From: Candidatus Anaerobiospirillum stercoravium
GTDB lineage: Bacteria; Pseudomonadota; Gammaproteobacteria; Enterobacterales; Succinivibrionaceae
Assembly (NCBI GenBank): GCA_019113025.1
Contig: DXIF01000017.1
Span: 1-34,415 of the forward strand
Length of the DNA stretch: 34,415 bases
Reading direction: 5' to 3'
This document shows, piece by piece, positions 9,701-18,064 of this stretch. Below the pieces are notes generated by a model, which was not told the origin of the DNA, searched no databases, and saw nothing but the letters and a program-made list of their open reading frames with translations. Position 1 is the stretch's first letter, and each line of letters starts with the position of its first letter. The translations under genes and the position numbers were made by a program.

Positions 9701-10167
9701 AGGATGTTAGCTGGCAGCACGGTGACCATAGCTTCAGCCTAGGCCCGGTGAGCTTCTTAGAGTACTCATGGTTAAGCCGCCCGGGCGTAGATGAAACCAA
9801 TGGGCAGGCCGCCCGCCTCAATACCGACGCCGAGTACTACGATTCACTCCAATTAGCCTTGGGCGCTCAGTTCTCTTGGCGCGCCCCAGCACAAGACACG
9901 ATGCAAGCACAAGTCTCACTGCTCGCGGCATGGCAACATGAGCTTTTGGATCCCGCCTTGAGCACCATGGCTCATTTTGCTGATTATGGGGATAGTGGCT
10001 TTGAGACCGAAACAGAGGGCCCGGGCCGTGACAGCCTGCTTATGCGTGGCAGTTTGCGCTTGACGCATGAAAGCGGCTTCTTTGCCGAGGTCGCGCTGGG
10101 CGGGCAGTGCTTGCGCGCTGACTACAGCTCCTTTAACGCCTCAGTGCAAGCGGGCTTCGTGTTCTAA
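6796..10167 (+). CDS. S8 (subtilisin-like) serine protease autotransporter
   Basis: This is a type Va secreted protease: the passenger is exported to the cell surface by its own C-terminal barrel. The chosen ATG at 6796 gives 1123 residues and sits 6 bases after AAGGAG; an ATG 39 bases upstream has no such site. A signal peptide covers about residues 1-31 (basic start, hydrophobic core, GLAAPA). The catalytic triad is Asp71 in GVIDLPV, His102 in NAHGTHVAG and Ser306 in GTSMAAP, with the oxyanion Asn in FAAGNSG. A passenger repeat typical of autotransporters lies at about 543-568 (TGAGILVLTGTNDY). The final 285 residues, from WQLWLMPFAG onward, form the beta-barrel and end in Phe, as outer-membrane proteins do. 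The segment after the catalytic Asp is unusual: LPV instead of the common T/S-G-V. The stop overlaps that of the convergent kinase-like gene. Confidence 0.92.
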   Translation: MPPRHFRLSKLTQALIASGLISFSSHWGLAAPAASFQTDEYYASGALDLINAAEAYALGYTGLGQVVGVIDLPVRPDHPELSGKVDLYPLPSPEIWDDTNAHGTHVAGIIAAKKDGQGMHGIAFDASLVTAGMIGLEFSEYDLSDILNYMEQRDVKIFNNSWGWTEYIPLVDVEGNGDLYPVATALELYPQWDPDVVTIADYAMAHPESLFIFAAGNSGFTDPGMGPAALPYFYGNDLSNLLSVVSVNPYEIERNADGTLQVNVGGVSEFSNLAGEMALYSVSAPGTHIYSLNSTDLGYIPMYGTSMAAPSVSGAAALVAQAYPWLSGKQIANTILTTANRDFVIEPLISNPDNPSEDLRVALLFADPLGAGTFEEWSLKILLIDYEGSAVTTYDPSQSQQQADASQLANTIIQRYFEQGVENSFIYYELAAYLIYANQFSIEFVTREEVFGQGILDAGKAVRGPAGLDVNRMSADDVYEVAGSKYALETFDTQSYSAVFSNDITQRQWQDYLHHPDYQTNSTSGYNEDALALAGLDAGLIKTGAGILVLTGTNDYRGPTVVDAGTLAVTPRADGSGGRLTASTVVVEPEATFTGAGTVASLINDGIVIPGFTTASELSAAPQERCAAASTMSADDATTPSVGGTTLTVTGTYQQTEHGTLVIYFDAAGQHTTLKATSARLDGTLNLIPVAPAFYADGQHIALTDVLDISGAISGTFDLVDLPSPTLDFEVTLTNGNVQLSVARPTDAYSRYAQSAGARGAGLGLQAASAHAQGDMQTLLSILDYSDPDGSTIARALPQLSAEPYNQAAAASLTLQHDLSERILEREFALLAQPRPDTWQLWLMPFAGTMEQDASTNALGWDSDYYGLMLGADRRLGNDLSAGFHVALAQSDVDSNGWGDASSDLESYHLGAQALYAPQAWDGIYLTGQLRLALEHGAMDRQVTIPGYSRNLNSSWHGFTGGALLGAGKDVSWQHGDHSFSLGPVSFLEYSWLSRPGVDETNGQAARLNTDAEYYDSLQLALGAQFSWRAPAQDTMQAQVSLLAAWQHELLDPALSTMAHFADYGDSGFETETEGPGRDSLLMRGSLRLTHESGFFAEVALGGQCLRADYSSFNASVQAGFVF

Positions 10168-10691
10168 GCGTGCTCAAGCTCCAGCGCCTGCTCCAGCTCA
10201 TAGCGTTTATCGAGCAAGATATAGGGCAACTGATGGCGCTGGGCTTGCTCCAAGAAATGCGCGTTATCGGCAAGCACGCGCTCTAGCGTGCAGTCAGCGT
10301 CGCTCTTCCGCTGCTCAACGGCACAAGCGTGCTGTTTGATCGCGTCAAAGTGCGTCCGGATGTAGTTGGCGCTGAGCACCAAGCAGCGCCACTTAATATG
10401 AGAGCGGTACTCAGGGCCGAAGTCCTCTTGCCAGGTAAAGGGGATATAGCCGCCCTCGACGATCAAATTTTGCCCGTTTTCGATAGCGGTCTTGATCATC
10501 TCACGTACGATAGGCCACATCAGCTCCGTCAGCGCATCATCGTCTTCAGGCGTAAGCTTAGTGGCGCCACTGCGAATCAAGCCCATTTTCAACTGGTCCA
10601 GCGACAGGTACGGGTAGTGATAGCGCTCCAACAGCCGCTGCGCTAGCACCGTCTTGCCACAATGAGATGCCCCAGTAATCAGCACAACCAT
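10164..10691 (-). CDS. Small P-loop NTPase, kinase-like
   Basis: This is a 175-residue soluble protein with Walker A GASHCGKT at about residues 7-14. A hydrophobic strand ends in LIVEGGY near residue 80, and a C-terminal LPYILLDK strand follows, consistent with a small nucleotide or metabolite kinase fold (adenylate kinase-like or 2-phosphoglycerate kinase-like). The substrate cannot be read from the sequence. ATG at 10691 is preferred because an AGGAGG lies 4 bases before it; a GTG one codon upstream would sit too close to that site. It is transcribed leftward, toward the autotransporter, and the two stop codons overlap as CTAA. It lies about 180 bp downstream of cstA on the same strand and might be read through from it. 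Confidence 0.7.
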   Translation of the reverse strand: MVVLITGASHCGKTVLAQRLLERYHYPYLSLDQLKMGLIRSGATKLTPEDDDALTELMWPIVREMIKTAIENGQNLIVEGGYIPFTWQEDFGPEYRSHIKWRCLVLSANYIRTHFDAIKQHACAVEQRKSDADCTLERVLADNAHFLEQAQRHQLPYILLDKRYELEQALELEHA

Positions 10692-10872
10692 CACCCCTCC
10701 TGCTTACAAGCACCATGATTCCAGCTTCGATGCCCCCCTCTCGCTATGATCGCCCTAGATGCGCCACGGGCCTCCTACAGTTTGCCTGCAAGAAGCCCGG
10801 GGGTTCGCCGCGCTCAGCGCGGGGGCGGCGCCCACACCCATGGTGCGGGCGCATTAGAGGTTGAGCCTGCGG

Positions 10873-12612
10873 CTAAGCCTCTTCAATTGAGGTGGTGTGA
10901 TGACCACCCTTAAAGTGGATGCGTAAGTGGTGGCTGATGATCGACAAGCCCAAAGCGATCATGAGAATAGCCATGATGACCAAGAAGATACCGGCGACCA
11001 CCAAGACCATGTTCTTGCCCCATTGCTGGGTGATGACTTGGATGATCCCCCACAAACTCATCACCATCATGAAGACCATTGGGACGAAGGCAATGTACCA
11101 CTTCGAGCCCTTGACCAAGAGGTAGATGGTGATGCCCAGGAAGGTTAAGGCGGCCATCAGCTGGTTGCTGGCACCAAAGATTGGCCAAATGCTGGCGGCG
11201 CTGCCCGATAAGGCCATCAAGATCGAGGCACCCACTACGATAATGGCTGCGGTATAGGTGTTGGTGAGGTGACGACGCCAAGGGGCTAGTTGGGCGCGGG
11301 CGGTCTTAGGATCGACCTCGATTTCCTTACCCTCGCGATCGATGGTACGTGGTAAGAAGATCTCTTGCCAAATGAAACGACCTAAACGGGTGGCGGTGTC
11401 CAAGGAAGTCATCATAAAGGCCGAGATGGCTAAGGAAATGAAGACCTTGGCGTATATCTCGGGGATACCAACCGCTGTTGAGAACGAGGCAATCGCGGTC
11501 GCAAAGGCCATGGGCTGATTCTTACCTACTTCCATGAAGGTGGCAGGCTCAAAGGACATCACGGCAACCAAGGCCATAATCCCGACGATGCCTTCCATGA
11601 TCATGCCGCCATAGCCGATCTTGACCATGTCCTTTTCCGAGTCAATCTGCTTGGAGGTGGTACCCGAGGCGACCAAGGAGTGGAAGCCCGAGCAAGCGCC
11701 GCAGGCAATGAAGATGAACAGCGCTGGAATCATGGCGGTCATATTGCCATCGGCGGTCACAGCCTCCCAGCCATTGAAGGCGGCCATCTTGATCTCTGGA
11801 TTGTAAGCTAAGATCGAGACGATACCTAAGGCTAACATGCCATAGAGCAGATAGCTGTTGAGGTAGTCACGCGGCTGGAGCAACCATTGCACTGGGATGA
11901 CTGAGGCGCCAAAGATGTAGATGGCTAAGACGCCGAGCCAAAACATGGTGGCAGCGCTTGGATCCAGATCAAAGGTGGCAACCAGATCGATCGGGATCAC
12001 CGTACCCAAGTAAACACAGAAGAAGACTAAAGGCACAAAGATAAACGAAGCCGGGGCTAAACGCATCTTCAGGCGCATGGTGCAGAAGGCAAAGATTGGG
12101 GCCAGCACGATGAACATGATGCTCGCCGATGCCACCTCAGGCAGCTGCACAAACATGCCCGCGATCATAAGCGAGAAAATGGCAACGATCAGCACCAAGC
12201 AGGCCATGCAGAAAATTAAAAAGAGCTGACGTCCGGTGTAGCCCATTAAGCGCTCCATAATAAAGGAGATGGAGCGACCGCGATTGCGCACCGACATGAC
12301 CAGTGCCGCAAAGTCGTGGAAGGCACCGACAAAGACGCATCCCACTAAGATCCAAATCAGCGCAGGCAGAAAGCCAAAGTAAGCGGCCATAATTGGGCCG
12401 ACAATCGGGCCGGGACCGGCAATCGAGGCAAAGTGGTGCCCATAGAGCACAGGCGCAGGCGTTGGCACGTAATCAACGCCATCATATTGGGTGTGCGCAG
12501 GCGTTGGTCGATTAGGATCGATCTTGAAGACGCGTGCTAAGAACCCACCATAGACAAAGTAAGCTACGACGAAGTAAGCAAGGCAAATACAAAACAGTAC
12601 TGAGCCGCTCAT
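10873..12612 (-). CDS. cstA: CstA-family transporter (carbon starvation / pyruvate-peptide uptake)
   Basis: This multi-spanning inner-membrane protein of 579 residues belongs to the CstA/BtsT family, whose members import peptides or pyruvate during carbon limitation. The family signature HHFASIAGPGPIVGP is near residue 53. It is followed by about 15 hydrophobic segments and the conserved region GFHSLVASGTTSKQI. At 579 residues it is shorter than the roughly 700-residue E. coli CstA and BtsT, matching the short form seen in various anaerobes. The ATG at 12612 (MSGSVLFC) is chosen because GGGAG precedes it and the upstream extension in frame is not hydrophobic. The small DUF466-type partner often found after cstA is absent; a kinase-like gene follows instead. 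No two-component sensor genes are nearby. Confidence 0.9.
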   Translation of the reverse strand: MSGSVLFCICLAYFVVAYFVYGGFLARVFKIDPNRPTPAHTQYDGVDYVPTPAPVLYGHHFASIAGPGPIVGPIMAAYFGFLPALIWILVGCVFVGAFHDFAALVMSVRNRGRSISFIMERLMGYTGRQLFLIFCMACLVLIVAIFSLMIAGMFVQLPEVASASIMFIVLAPIFAFCTMRLKMRLAPASFIFVPLVFFCVYLGTVIPIDLVATFDLDPSAATMFWLGVLAIYIFGASVIPVQWLLQPRDYLNSYLLYGMLALGIVSILAYNPEIKMAAFNGWEAVTADGNMTAMIPALFIFIACGACSGFHSLVASGTTSKQIDSEKDMVKIGYGGMIMEGIVGIMALVAVMSFEPATFMEVGKNQPMAFATAIASFSTAVGIPEIYAKVFISLAISAFMMTSLDTATRLGRFIWQEIFLPRTIDREGKEIEVDPKTARAQLAPWRRHLTNTYTAAIIVVGASILMALSGSAASIWPIFGASNQLMAALTFLGITIYLLVKGSKWYIAFVPMVFMMVMSLWGIIQVITQQWGKNMVLVVAGIFLVIMAILMIALGLSIISHHLRIHFKGGHHTTSIEEA

Positions 12613-12895
12613 GGCGAAAAGCTCCCTGACCCACCAGCTTGAGGTCAAGGCCCACACTCTTGCAGGGCACCTCAATGGGGGTCGACAACAAACAAGCGGC
12701 GTTAAGTTCCAGCGCCTTACCAAGTGCCAGCAAGCTGTGCTTAGCACTTCACGTCACGACCAACGTGAGCGCGCTCAAACTTAACGGTGCGCTTAGTTTG
12801 CATCAGGGCGGAGCGGCCCACGGGCTCGTGCGCACTTTGTGACCACGCGCAGCCCCGTTCTGGCCTATTTGCCCGCTTTTGATCCCGGTTCAGCC
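12613..12895. other. Spacer upstream of cstA
   Basis: The spacer is about 280 bp and separates cstA from the small membrane protein gene. It should hold the leftward cstA promoter and end the upstream transcript, but I cannot identify a clear promoter or hairpin with a T run. Confidence 0.35.
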
Positions 12896-13330
12896 CTACT
12901 TTGCACTACTTTGGTTCTCATCTTGGTAGTACTTAGCAAAGTACGAAGCGGCATCGCGCGCCTCAGTATTGCCCAGCGCCTGCGGCGCCTGGGGCGCCTG
13001 AGCTTCAGACGCAACAGCTTGCCGCCCCTCGGGCGTGGCGTCTGCCGTGGTCGCAGTGACGTCGGCCATGGTGGCAGTGGGCGCCGCGGACTCGTGGGCG
13101 CGCTTTACATCAGCGCGTGCGGGCACGCCATAATCGTCGTCGTCATCGTAAGCGTCACCGTAGGCACGTGCCGCCCCGGCCTTGTTGATCAGGCCCTTAT
13201 CATGGCGCTCCTTGAGCACCTTTTGGAGCAGACCGTCCTCGAGGCCCTTTTGCTCTTTGATTGCGCTGTAGACCACCCCAATCACAAAGAGAAAGGGCAC
13301 GCTCAGCGCCAATACCAGATACCAGTTCAT
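12896..13330 (-). CDS. Small single-span membrane protein with acidic disordered tail
   Basis: This 144-residue protein is of unknown function. Residues about 4-24 form one hydrophobic span (YLVLALSVPFLFVIGVVY). A charged helix with KEQKGLEDGLLQKVLKERHDKG follows. The rest is low complexity, with an Asp run (about 62-67) and Ala/Thr/Pro/Gln-rich sequence, so it is probably disordered. It begins 23 bp after the DsbA-like gene on the same strand, so the two are probably co-transcribed and may act together at the inner membrane. I do not recognise a family. The short helix after the span slightly resembles small membrane adaptor proteins, but that is only an impression. Confidence 0.65.
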   Translation of the reverse strand: MNWYLVLALSVPFLFVIGVVYSAIKEQKGLEDGLLQKVLKERHDKGLINKAGAARAYGDAYDDDDDYGVPARADVKRAHESAAPTATMADVTATTADATPEGRQAVASEAQAPQAPQALGNTEARDAASYFAKYYQDENQSSAK

Positions 13331-13353
13331 AGCAAAACCAAGCCGTGCCTAGC

Positions 13354-14139
13354 CTATTGGTGACGGCTGATGATGTCAGCAAAGACCGAGTAGTCCTTGA
13401 TCGCGCCGCGGATAACCTCGCCATCTAAGATGAAAAATGGCGTGCCGCGCACCCCAAGGTTTTGCCCCAGGGTCATATTGGCGCGCAAGGCGCGTTGAAT
13501 CTTGATGTCAGTCATGGCTTGGGCCGCTAGCTTGTCATAGTCACCCCCCACCGCGGTGACAAACTCACGCAGCTGCTCTTCGGTGGTGATCTTACCCTCA
13601 TAGGTCATGGTCTTTTCTTGGTAGGCCAAGTACATTTCAGGATCTTGCTGGTACAGCGCTAAACCAATCGCCGCGGCCTTGACCGAGGTCTCGGAGAGAA
13701 TTGGGAACTCAATGTAGAAGATGGCGAGATCTGGGTTCTCTTCAACTAAGCGGTGGGTGAGAGGACGGACCACCTTACAGTAGCCGCAGTTGACGTCGTA
13801 GAACTCGATCAAATAGTGCTTGGCATCACGCGCGCCGCGGACGGGAATCAAATCGTTGGTGCGCAGCTCATCGATGGCCGTGGTGATCAGCTCTTGCTGC
13901 ATCTGCTGCTGCGCTTGCTCGAGCGCACGCGCCGTATCGACTAAGATCTCAGGGTGAGCCAGCAGATAGTCATGCACAATTTGCTCAATCGCGGCCTGCT
14001 CCTTGGCATCAAAGACGTCTTGCGTCGCCTCATCAGGGGCCGCCAGAGCCGCACTGCCCCACAACGCACTGAGACTTAAGGCCAAGAGCGCGGCCTTACG
14101 ACCAAGACGGGAACGATGAAACAGGACAGAAGCGGACAT
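13354..14139 (-). CDS. Periplasmic DsbA/ScsC-like thiol-disulfide oxidoreductase
   Basis: This is a secreted thioredoxin-fold protein of 261 residues. The start at 14139 is chosen because AAGGA lies 8 bases upstream; an ATG 24 bases earlier has none. The signal peptide is about residues 1-34 (RKAALLALSLSALWGSAALA). A helical N-terminal segment with IEQIVHDYLLAHPEIL resembles the oligomerisation segment of ScsC-type proteins. The active site is CGYC at 118-121 and the cis-proline loop is RGTPFF near residue 235. The role is forming or shuffling disulfides in periplasmic or membrane proteins, possibly those of the surface protease encoded nearby (inference). It is first in a likely pair with the small membrane protein gene. 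There is no adjacent dsbB- or dsbD-like gene. Confidence 0.88.
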   Translation of the reverse strand: MSASVLFHRSRLGRKAALLALSLSALWGSAALAAPDEATQDVFDAKEQAAIEQIVHDYLLAHPEILVDTARALEQAQQQMQQELITTAIDELRTNDLIPVRGARDAKHYLIEFYDVNCGYCKVVRPLTHRLVEENPDLAIFYIEFPILSETSVKAAAIGLALYQQDPEMYLAYQEKTMTYEGKITTEEQLREFVTAVGGDYDKLAAQAMTDIKIQRALRANMTLGQNLGVRGTPFFILDGEVIRGAIKDYSVFADIISRHQ

Positions 14140-14328
14140 AGCTGATTCCTTAGCGGTGAACATTGACTGGGGACGGGGCCCTGCGCCCCGGGCATTTCAT
14201 GACCGGGCATTTCATTATACGTGAATTGTCTTGAGCGCCCCTGAGGACAGCCCCCTTTTAAGTCCACCGCCCCAGCACTGACAAGACGCTTGCGCCGCCC
14301 CTGACAGTAAGCTCTGGCGTAAACGCGC

Positions 14329-15801
14329 TCAGGTTGCGCGCAGCAGCGCGTATCTGAGGCGCGGCCACGCGCAAGTTGCGATATATAGCGCGTTTTGAGC
14401 GGGCAGATACCTGATCAAAAGCCGCGCTAAAACCGTGTATAGGTGGTGCTGCTTTAAACCCACATGGAACAGCACTAGGGCACATAGGGTGCAGCCTAAC
14501 ATGACCAAGAACTGCGGCAACATCGAGGTCTCGCCCATTAAGCCCACCAACGGCGCCGTGAGCGCACCAAAGATAAAGGTGAGCACGCCAAACAGGCCCG
14601 AGGCCGCGCCCGCACCGCCGGTACGTGAGCCCATTACGAGGCCAAAACCTGCGGTTTGGGCCGAGCCCATCATCGCCACAAACAGCGCTAAGCTCAAGCA
14701 CACCAAGACGATGCTGTGCAGCTCAAACAAGATCTCAACGCCTAAGACGAGGGTCGCTACCAGCTGTAACAGCAGCGCCAGGCGCACCACCAACGGCTCG
14801 GAAACGCGCTTGGCTAAGAAGCCTGCGCCATTGGCGGCGATGGTAATGCACACGGCGTTAGCCGCGAAGACCATGGAGTAAGCAAACGGGCTTAAGCCAA
14901 AGATGGTCTGGAAGATAAAAGGCGAGGAAGCGAGGTAACCAAAGAATGAGCCTTGGACAAAGGATAAGGACAGTGCCAAGCACATAAAGCGCTTATTGGA
15001 GCACTCCTTGAACATGGCCCAAACCGCCGCGCGAATCTGTGGGGAGCGTTTGTCACAAGGCAAGCTCTCATGCACCAGCTTTATGGATCCCACTAAGAGC
15101 AAGATGCCCCATAACGCCAAGAACAGGAACATCGTCGGCCAATCAAAGAAGGTCGTAATGAGCGAGCCCACGATTGGTCCTAAGATCGGCGCCAAGCTAT
15201 TCACCGTCATGAGCAGGCTCATGAACTGGGTGAGCTTTGCCCCTGAATACATATCGCAGGCGATAGCACGAGAGAGCACGATGCCACCTGCGCCCGCTAA
15301 ACCTTGGAACAGACGGGCGATGATCAAGAAGGTGATGTTAGGGGCATAGGCGCACGCCACCGACGACAGCGCAAACACGATCAAGCTGACATAGAGCGGG
15401 CGCTTACGGCCAAAGGCATCAGAGATCGGGCCAATCAAGAGCTGGCCTAGGGCCAGACCCAAGAACGAAGTGGTGAGCGTCAGCTGCATGGTAGCTGCGT
15501 CAGTGAGCAGCTCACGGGTAATGGTTGGAACCGCCGGTAAATACAGGTCGGTACAAAATGGACCAAAGGCACAGAGCATGCCCAGCATGACAATGGTGGT
15601 CCAAGCGATCTGATCGCCACAAGTCACGCTCTCAGCCGCGTCCGGTCCATGATCGCAAGCAGCGGCGGCGGCAGCCGCATCTTGCTGCTTAACGGCATCC
15701 CGCGGCGCGCAAGCGCCGTGAGTGCTCTGATTAGTGGGTGGAACCGCGGCAGCCGCAGCTGATTCGGGTGTAACTACACTTGCGACGTTTTCCTTTGCCA
15801 T
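14329..15801 (-). CDS. Bcr/CflA-type MFS drug exporter
   Basis: This is a major facilitator superfamily exporter of 490 residues. About 12 hydrophobic segments begin near residue 66. The DHA1/Bcr-CflA features are visible: FCTDLYLPAVPTI in the first span, motif A GPISDAFGRKRP between spans 2 and 3, and LFQGLAGAGGIVLSRAIACD in spans 4-5. Relatives expel drugs such as bicyclomycin, or sulfonamides, by proton antiport. The substrate here is unknown. The N-terminal 65 residues are an unusual Ala-rich, presumably cytoplasmic extension beyond the usual roughly 400-residue family length. An internal start would remove it, but none is clearly better supported. It lies 189 bp upstream of the DsbA-like gene on the same strand. 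Confidence 0.88.
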   Translation of the reverse strand: MAKENVASVVTPESAAAAAVPPTNQSTHGACAPRDAVKQQDAAAAAAACDHGPDAAESVTCGDQIAWTTIVMLGMLCAFGPFCTDLYLPAVPTITRELLTDAATMQLTLTTSFLGLALGQLLIGPISDAFGRKRPLYVSLIVFALSSVACAYAPNITFLIIARLFQGLAGAGGIVLSRAIACDMYSGAKLTQFMSLLMTVNSLAPILGPIVGSLITTFFDWPTMFLFLALWGILLLVGSIKLVHESLPCDKRSPQIRAAVWAMFKECSNKRFMCLALSLSFVQGSFFGYLASSPFIFQTIFGLSPFAYSMVFAANAVCITIAANGAGFLAKRVSEPLVVRLALLLQLVATLVLGVEILFELHSIVLVCLSLALFVAMMGSAQTAGFGLVMGSRTGGAGAASGLFGVLTFIFGALTAPLVGLMGETSMLPQFLVMLGCTLCALVLFHVGLKQHHLYTVLARLLIRYLPAQNALYIATCAWPRLRYALLRAT

Positions 15802-16319
15802 TACAGCATCTTACCAAACACAGGGGAGGGGCACGGTACGGCAACTTAATGCTACGACTCAGTGGACCTCCTAGTTACTCCTCACCGCAAGCCGAGGTGG
15901 CCGAGGCATGGTTCACCCCTGAGCTCAAGTGCTAACTTAAGCGCTAACTCAAGTGGGAGCTCAAACAGGAGCTCAAGCAGGAGCAAACTGCGCTCAGAGC
16001 TTGGGCAGGAGAGGGCAATAACTTAACTGACAGTCTGGGATCAAGGTTCTCGAAATTAGCAGCGGCTCCAGCTCAGGTGGCCGCCTGAACACTGGAACAA
16101 AGCCAGCCTGCAAGTTAGGTTTTGCAAGGCGCGGGCATTATAACGGCTCTAGCGCAAAATGCACGCCCCTGCCACCAAAACCAGCATTTGCACTAATTTT
16201 TGGCATTTTTCAGGCACAATCTGGCCGCAACTGTACCCCTAAGCGCCCTAAAGTCCCCCAAGAGCGACCTTGAGCGCCTAGGGCGACCTTGGGCGCCAAT
16301 ACGCGCCAAAGGACGAGCT
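15802..16319. other. Intergenic region with degenerate short repeats
   Basis: No gene is seen in this 0.5 kb. It contains five degenerate 12-bp units at 15927-15986 built around AAGYGCTAACTY and AARCAGGAGCTC. A tandem of about 18 bp with GCGACCTTGRGCGCC lies at 16262-16297. It probably holds the leftward promoter of the MFS gene and the 3' end of the lacI-type gene transcript. Confidence 0.5.
15927..15986 (+). repeat. Degenerate 12-bp tandem repeat (5 units)
   Basis: The units start at 15927, 15939, 15951, 15963 and 15975. Each begins AAG or AAA, and most end in a CTC, CTT or similar word. Identity between neighbours is moderate, so this looks like an old, drifting repeat. Confidence 0.55.
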
Positions 16320-17264
16320 CTAACTTGAAGCGCGAATCTCCAAGCTCGGCTCAATCAGCTGCACGCGCGGCTCATTTTTCTTGAGCATGTCGTAGGCGCA
16401 GTAGCCCAGTTCGAGCTCTGGGGTCTTAACCGCGGTAATGGGGGCCGGGAAAAATCTACCCCACTCGGGGTCGCCAATGGAGACTAAGGCCATATCCTGC
16501 GGCAGCTGTACATTGCGCTGGGTGAGCGCATAGACCACCCCGGCGGTGATGGCGTTGTTGGCGGTGATAATGGCCGACGGGCGCTCGCTGCGGCGCTTTA
16601 ACAGGATGTCAGCCCGCATAATCGCTTGGTTGTAGAGCTCGCTGTATTCCAAGGCATCGAGCTCAAAGCACTCGAGGCCAAACTCACGAGCTGCCTTCAA
16701 GCGCTCACGGAAGGTAAAGAGCGAGGACTTGCCCGACAAGAAGGCAATATGCTCATGGCCGCGCGCCTTTAAGTGCTCATAGGCGATCGAGACCACCTTT
16801 TCGTTATTGAGCAGGGCGCATTTACAATCCTTATCCTCCCAGGGGCGGTCGACCGTAACCACGTTGCGGCAATTGAGGTTGACGCTTAAAGGCGCGCCCA
16901 CCGGCATCGCGATAATGCCCTGTAAATCGTAGTTGTTAAAGTCGCTTAAGATCTTGCGCTCAACCATCGCGCTTTCGTTGCTGACGCCTAATAGGATGTG
17001 AACGTCATCTTCGCGCGCGCGCTCACTGATGGCATTGAGCAGCCCCGCCGAAAAGGGGTTGTTGAGATCGGCTACGATCACGCCTAAGAGCTTATCTTCA
17101 CTTGGCACCTTGCCCTTGACCTCAGGCTTTAAGCCCAAAGCCCGTGCCTTGGCCCAAATGCGTTCACGCGTTTCAGCGGCCACCATCTCAGGGCGGGTTA
17201 AAGCCCGCGACACTGTCGCCACAGAGATTCCTAGTTCTCGTGCAATCTGCGTATTAGTGGCCAT
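16320..17264 (-). CDS. LacI/GalR-family transcriptional regulator
   Basis: This is a DNA-binding regulator with a sugar-binding-protein-like effector domain, 314 residues long. The helix-turn-helix is at about 4-23 (NTQIARELGISVATVSRAL). The hinge follows, then LGVIVADLNNPFSAGLLNAI at the start of the effector domain, a FLSGK strand near 160 and IGDPEWGRFFPAPITAVKTP near 275, all typical of the family. ATG at 17264 is chosen: GAGG precedes it and the longer frame adds only nine non-conserved residues. No sugar transport or catabolic genes are next to it, so the regulon cannot be inferred. A perfect palindrome that could be an operator lies 0.5 kb upstream (17791-17804). Confidence 0.9.
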   Translation of the reverse strand: MATNTQIARELGISVATVSRALTRPEMVAAETRERIWAKARALGLKPEVKGKVPSEDKLLGVIVADLNNPFSAGLLNAISERAREDDVHILLGVSNESAMVERKILSDFNNYDLQGIIAMPVGAPLSVNLNCRNVVTVDRPWEDKDCKCALLNNEKVVSIAYEHLKARGHEHIAFLSGKSSLFTFRERLKAAREFGLECFELDALEYSELYNQAIMRADILLKRRSERPSAIITANNAITAGVVYALTQRNVQLPQDMALVSIGDPEWGRFFPAPITAVKTPELELGYCAYDMLKKNEPRVQLIEPSLEIRASS

Positions 17265-17380
17265 AACCAACCTCAAAACCGCTGTGAGCAAGCTTAAGGC
17301 AGCTCACCTTGTCTTGTCCGCAACGCTACCGCAAGGCCCGGTACCACCTCACATGCGGCTGCAACCTAACCCCGGGGCCC

Positions 17381-17411
17381 AAAAATACAAAAAGCTAGCC
17401 TAAGCTAGCTT
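17381..17411 (-). terminator. Leftward intrinsic terminator
   Basis: The stem is AAGCTAGC (17392-17399) with GCTAGCTT (17404-17411) and a 4-base loop. Read leftward, it is followed by TTTTTGTATTTTTGG (T-rich to 17377). It would stop transcripts coming from the transposase-derived gene to the right before they enter the regulator gene. Confidence 0.7.
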
Positions 17412-17790
17412 CCATTTCTCTCAATCTGACTTGCTAGCGCAAGCCGATAGGTACGTCCTCGTACCAAGGGCACCACCTTGAGCCGGGCACTACATTTACC
17501 CTGCCATGAGCGTCATGACATTGTTAATGAATGCTTGCCTGACACAAGACCAAGAGCGCACGGCGCTTTAAGTCTTGCAGCTTTAATGGCTATCCCTTCC
17601 ACTAAAGCTCTTAGTCCTAGGTTTAGTGGCTCAAGGTAAGCTAAGTGAAGTTCTATCCCATGGGCCAAGACCAAGCCCCAAGACTTACCTCATTGCAAGG
17701 CCATCCTAGGTCAGCTTTTCCTTGTACCCGCCAATCACTTAGTAGTGCAAGCTAACCATACCACAAGCGCTCAACCGAACGCAAACCCAA

Positions 17791-17804
17791 TGCAAAGCTT
17801 TGCA
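17791..17804. promoter_or_regulatory. Perfect palindrome, possible LacI-type operator
   Basis: TGCAAAGCTTTGCA is perfectly self-complementary. LacI-family operators are palindromes of similar length, often with a central CG; here the centre is GC. Assigning it to the adjacent regulator is inference. Confidence 0.3.
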
Positions 17805-18064
17805 AAGTTTACACTGAGTTTTGCAACAAACCTCTCACTTTACGCGACCCATAAGTAAGCCCAAACCGCCTCAATAAGCCCTTTTTGATGGCTTTAGAGC
17901 CATCGCAAAATTTTGCGCGCCCCAGCGCCCACGCCTCATTATGGTTCAGCGACCATACAGCAAATCGCCGGCGGCAACCGGCGTAGCGCCCACAGGTGTA
18001 GCGCCCACCGGCGTAACGCCCGTTTGAGCGTCCTACTTTGAGGCGTCCCTATTGTGAGGCAGCC

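Larger units (their letters stand above)
17265..18064. other. Intergenic region upstream of the lacI-type gene
   Basis: These 0.8 kb contain no convincing gene. Visible structures are a leftward intrinsic terminator (17381-17411), a perfect 14-bp palindrome TGCAAAGCTTTGCA (17791-17804), and a GATGGCT/AGCCATC hairpin at 17887-17904 followed by a GCAAAATTTTGC palindrome. The leftward promoter of the regulator should lie in the first 150 bp. Confidence 0.5.

Noticed and set aside
10910..11281. A 123-codon open frame inside cstA in another frame
   Set aside because: It overlaps a well-conserved membrane protein and is rich in His and Gln as expected from a shifted frame.
17887..17904. GATGGCT/AGCCATC hairpin as a terminator
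   Set aside because: The T run lies before the hairpin in the rightward direction and becomes A in the leftward direction, so neither orientation makes a terminator.
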